Translations under genes and position numbers: made by a program
Notes under the pieces: model-generated
Databases searched by the model: none
Told to the model about the DNA's origin: nothing
Seen by the model: the letters and a program-made list of their open reading frames with translations, nothing else
NCBI GenBank assembly: GCA_937951995.1
Contig: CALGAG010000004.1
Location: 1-6,987 of the forward strand
Source: an uncultured Bacillota bacterium
Lineage (GTDB): Bacteria; Bacillota; Clostridia; Tissierellales; Tissierellaceae
DNA: 6,987 bases
Reading direction: 5' to 3'
Shown: one piece after another, positions 5,721-6,987 of the stretch
Numbering within the stretch: the stretch's first letter is position 1
How the letters are laid out: the number at the start of each line of letters is the position of its first letter

Positions 5721-5729
5721 AATAAGCCA

Positions 5730-5751
5730 AGGACCGGCATTTGCCGGTCCT
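5730..5751. terminator. GC-rich hairpin between convergent genes, probable shared terminator
   Basis: A 10-bp perfect inverted repeat (AGGACCGGCA / TGCCGGTCCT) with a 2-nt loop begins 10 nt after the anti-sigma stop. On the minus strand its outer two bases form part of the pfpI stop codon (5750-5752). The following U-tracts are poor on both strands (ATCCTATTTC on +, TGGCTTATTC on -), so termination may be inefficient or helped by another factor. Position supports a terminator for both operons. Confidence 0.6.
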
Positions 5752-6340
5752 ATCCTATTTCAAAGGGGTCATTGTCATTATCCTCGTTCCAGATATACTC
5801 CATAAACCTTGCAACCCTTTCTGCTTCATCTCTTCCATTTGCCTTCTCAACAAAGGCAAGGGCCATATCAATTCCCGCAGAGACCCCAGAGGAGGTCCAG
5901 TACTTTCCATGGACTGCCCATCTGGCCATGCTTTGCCAATCTACACCTGGATCCATGGATACAACCCAATCAAAGGACAGCTTGTTTGAAGTTGCCAGGA
6001 GGCCCTTCAAAAGACCGGTTTTGGCCAAGAGAGCTGAGCCGGTGCAGACTGTAAGGCAAAACTGGCTTTTTTCACAAAGTCCCTTAACCATTTCCACATA
6101 AGCAGGATCCCCTACAAGAGGCCTAACTCCATAGCCTCCAGGGATAAATATAATCCCATCAGGAGAAAAGGACTCAAGAGCTTCTGTTAGAACCTTGACA
6201 CCGTGACGACTTTTTACAATACCGCCCTCCATTGAAAGGTATCTTAGTTCATAATCCTTGGGCAGGTTTCCAAAGACCTCAACGGGTCCAAAGACATCAA
6301 GGGTTTCAAAATCATCAAACAAGAGTATGTTCAGGATCAT
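5750..6340 (-). CDS. DJ-1/PfpI family protein (isonitrile hydratase/ThiJ-like)
   Basis: A 196-residue cytosolic protein of the class I glutamine amidotransferase-like DJ-1/PfpI superfamily. Motifs: ILLFDDFETLDVFGPVEVF (5-23), in which the D-F-E-T-L-D-V-F-G-P block is typical of the isonitrile-hydratase/AraC-cofactor-like branch; DGIIFIPGG (61-69); the nucleophile elbow TVCTGSALLAKTGLL with Cys99; then ATSNKLSFDWV (116 on) and SSGVSAGIDMAL. Length fits the family (about 190-230). Members include isonitrile hydratase, glyoxalase III-like and protease/chaperone proteins; the exact activity cannot be read. The start is ATG 6340, since GGAGGAG (6348-6354) lies 7 nt upstream and the protein begins at the first strand; an in-frame ATG at 6388 would add a basic leader not usual in the family. 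The gene overlaps the end of the membrane-protein gene by 26 nt, so it is likely coupled to it. It is the last gene of a minus-strand operon. Confidence 0.93.
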   Translation of the reverse strand: MILNILLFDDFETLDVFGPVEVFGNLPKDYELRYLSMEGGIVKSRHGVKVLTEALESFSPDGIIFIPGGYGVRPLVGDPAYVEMVKGLCEKSQFCLTVCTGSALLAKTGLLKGLLATSNKLSFDWVVSMDPGVDWQSMARWAVHGKYWTSSGVSAGIDMALAFVEKANGRDEAERVARFMEYIWNEDNDNDPFEIG

Positions 6341-6911
6341 AATCTTTCTCCTCCATTTCATCAGAGTCTTCCCAATCCTCCTTGCCAAGTGACCTGATTG
6401 CGGTCAGAAGGTATATTCTTGCAATAAGTGCAAATATGCCTGCAAAGAAGGCAACTGTAACCAGGTTAAGGAAGATTGATACTGTAACCAAAATAATGCT
6501 TGCTCCGCTCAGCATTATAAAGGCCCTGTCCTTGCCTGTGTAAAGCTCAGCCAAATCCCTCTTATCCAAGGCTGTGAAGTCCCGGACAGCTGCTTCAAAA
6601 ATCCTGTGAAACATTGACAATTCAACTATCATAACAATCATGGGATAAAACAGCAAAGGAATAGATGGATTTATCTGACCGCTCTGGAATAGAGTGATAA
6701 TACTACCAACCAGTGTTGCTCCTATAAGGATATAGGAGATTAACTTTGGTCTATCATATTCAATTGACTCAGAGTCTTCCTCCAGCATTGAAAGCCCAGA
6801 TGAGACCACCATCCAGCCTATAAAGGCCGGTAGGATCTGAAAAGCCCCAAGGTTGATGCTAAAGGTTGCAATGATGACACTACAGAATATTTTATTGTAT
6901 CCATCCCTCAT
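6315..6911 (-). CDS. Hypothetical multi-span membrane protein
   Basis: A 198-residue protein I do not recognise. Hydrophobic stretches at about residues 9-42 (long enough for one or two helices), 57-75, 84-101, 131-150 and 152-172 suggest five or six membrane helices. An acidic loop (EEDSESIEYD, 44-53) follows the first block, and a charged loop (about 102-130, HRIFEAAVRDFTALDKRDL) separates helices in the middle. The C-terminal tail (176-198) is strongly acidic and probably cytoplasmic. No catalytic motif, nucleotide-binding site or transporter signature is evident. Its start ATG 6911 directly abuts the TAG of the upstream gene, with GAGGTGG inside that gene as ribosome binding site. Its end overlaps the pfpI start by 26 nt. 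This tight packing says the three genes are translated as one unit, but it does not reveal a function. Confidence 0.85.
   Translation of the reverse strand: MRDGYNKIFCSVIIATFSINLGAFQILPAFIGWMVVSSGLSMLEEDSESIEYDRPKLISYILIGATLVGSIITLFQSGQINPSIPLLFYPMIVMIVELSMFHRIFEAAVRDFTALDKRDLAELYTGKDRAFIMLSGASIILVTVSIFLNLVTVAFFAGIFALIARIYLLTAIRSLGKEDWEDSDEMEEKDYDPEHTLV
6348..6354 (-). promoter_or_regulatory. Ribosome binding site that fixes the pfpI start
   Basis: On the minus strand, GGAGGAG lies 7 nt before ATG 6340, inside the acid-tail coding region of the upstream membrane gene. It supports the short start rather than ATG 6388. Confidence 0.75.
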
Positions 6912-6987
6912 CTAAACCACCTCACTTGCCTTTAGGTATCTGTAAAGGTCCATGAATTTGAAGCTCTGATACAGGTTGTTTATATTT
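6912..6987 (-). CDS. C-terminal end of an unidentified gene (5' end outside window)
   Basis: On the minus strand a frame is open from the right edge to TAG at 6914-6912, giving the last 24 residues (NINNLYQSFKFMDLYRYLKA then SEVV). It ends with no gap before the ATG of the membrane-protein gene, and the ribosome binding site of that gene lies inside it, which argues that it is a real upstream cistron. The fragment is too short to assign a family. The residues look like an amphipathic helix near a C-terminus. Confidence 0.6.
   Translation of the reverse strand, partial: NINNLYQSFKFMDLYRYLKASEVV

Noticed and set aside
5772..6101. Plus-strand open frames of 81-109 codons opposite pfpI
   Set aside because: They mirror the conserved DJ-1/PfpI coding strand and show no family features.
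1..6987. CRISPR arrays, tRNA/rRNA genes, insertion sequences, toxin-antitoxin or defence modules
   Set aside because: I looked on both strands and saw no direct-repeat array, no transposase or integrase motif, no terminal inverted repeats bounding a segment, and no tRNA-like cloverleaf in the intergenic gaps.

Overview
The window reads as a chromosomal segment of a low-to-moderate GC Bacillota, most likely in the Clostridia/Tissierellia range (inference). The signs are strong Shine-Dalgarno sequences of the GGAGG/GGTGAT type, arginine encoded mostly by AGG, a GerMN-domain lipoprotein typical of endospore-forming lineages, an ECF sigma factor paired with a DUF4179-type membrane anti-sigma factor, and a close match to Bacillus CsaA. 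I see no insertion sequence, CRISPR array, phage gene, tRNA or rRNA. Genes fill almost the whole window.

Layout from left to right. (1) 1-185 (+): the C-terminal end of a small two-helix membrane protein, DUF1648-like. (2) 252-1103 (+): a two-domain vicinal-oxygen-chelate protein of the CatE type, ending at a perfect 28-nt palindrome that probably terminates both converging transcripts. (3) 1143-1721 (-): a GerMN lipoprotein with its own good sigma-A promoter. (4) 1861-3818 (+): a tight three-gene operon of rtcB (RNA ligase), folA (dihydrofolate reductase with a divergent active-site loop) and csaA (tRNA-binding-fold protein/chaperone), closed by a textbook intrinsic terminator. (5) 3917-5720 (+): an ECF sigma factor and its overlapping membrane anti-sigma factor, with a possible ECF-type promoter just after the csaA terminator. 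(6) 5750-6987 (-): a converging operon made of the tail of an unidentified gene, a multi-span membrane protein and a DJ-1/PfpI-family protein. Its last stop codon lies inside the hairpin that separates it from the anti-sigma gene.

How they fit together: the sigma/anti-sigma pair should be a self-contained envelope-stress or signal-sensing switch whose regulon is not visible here. The rtcB-folA-csaA operon joins an RNA ligase and a protein with a tRNA-binding fold to a folate enzyme. That may be functional (RNA maintenance) or simply a housekeeping cluster. The remaining genes look independent. I do not see a clearly new defence or mobile system. The most unusual features are the active-site changes in the reductase, the rtcB-csaA pairing, and the unidentified membrane protein fused by overlap to the pfpI gene.
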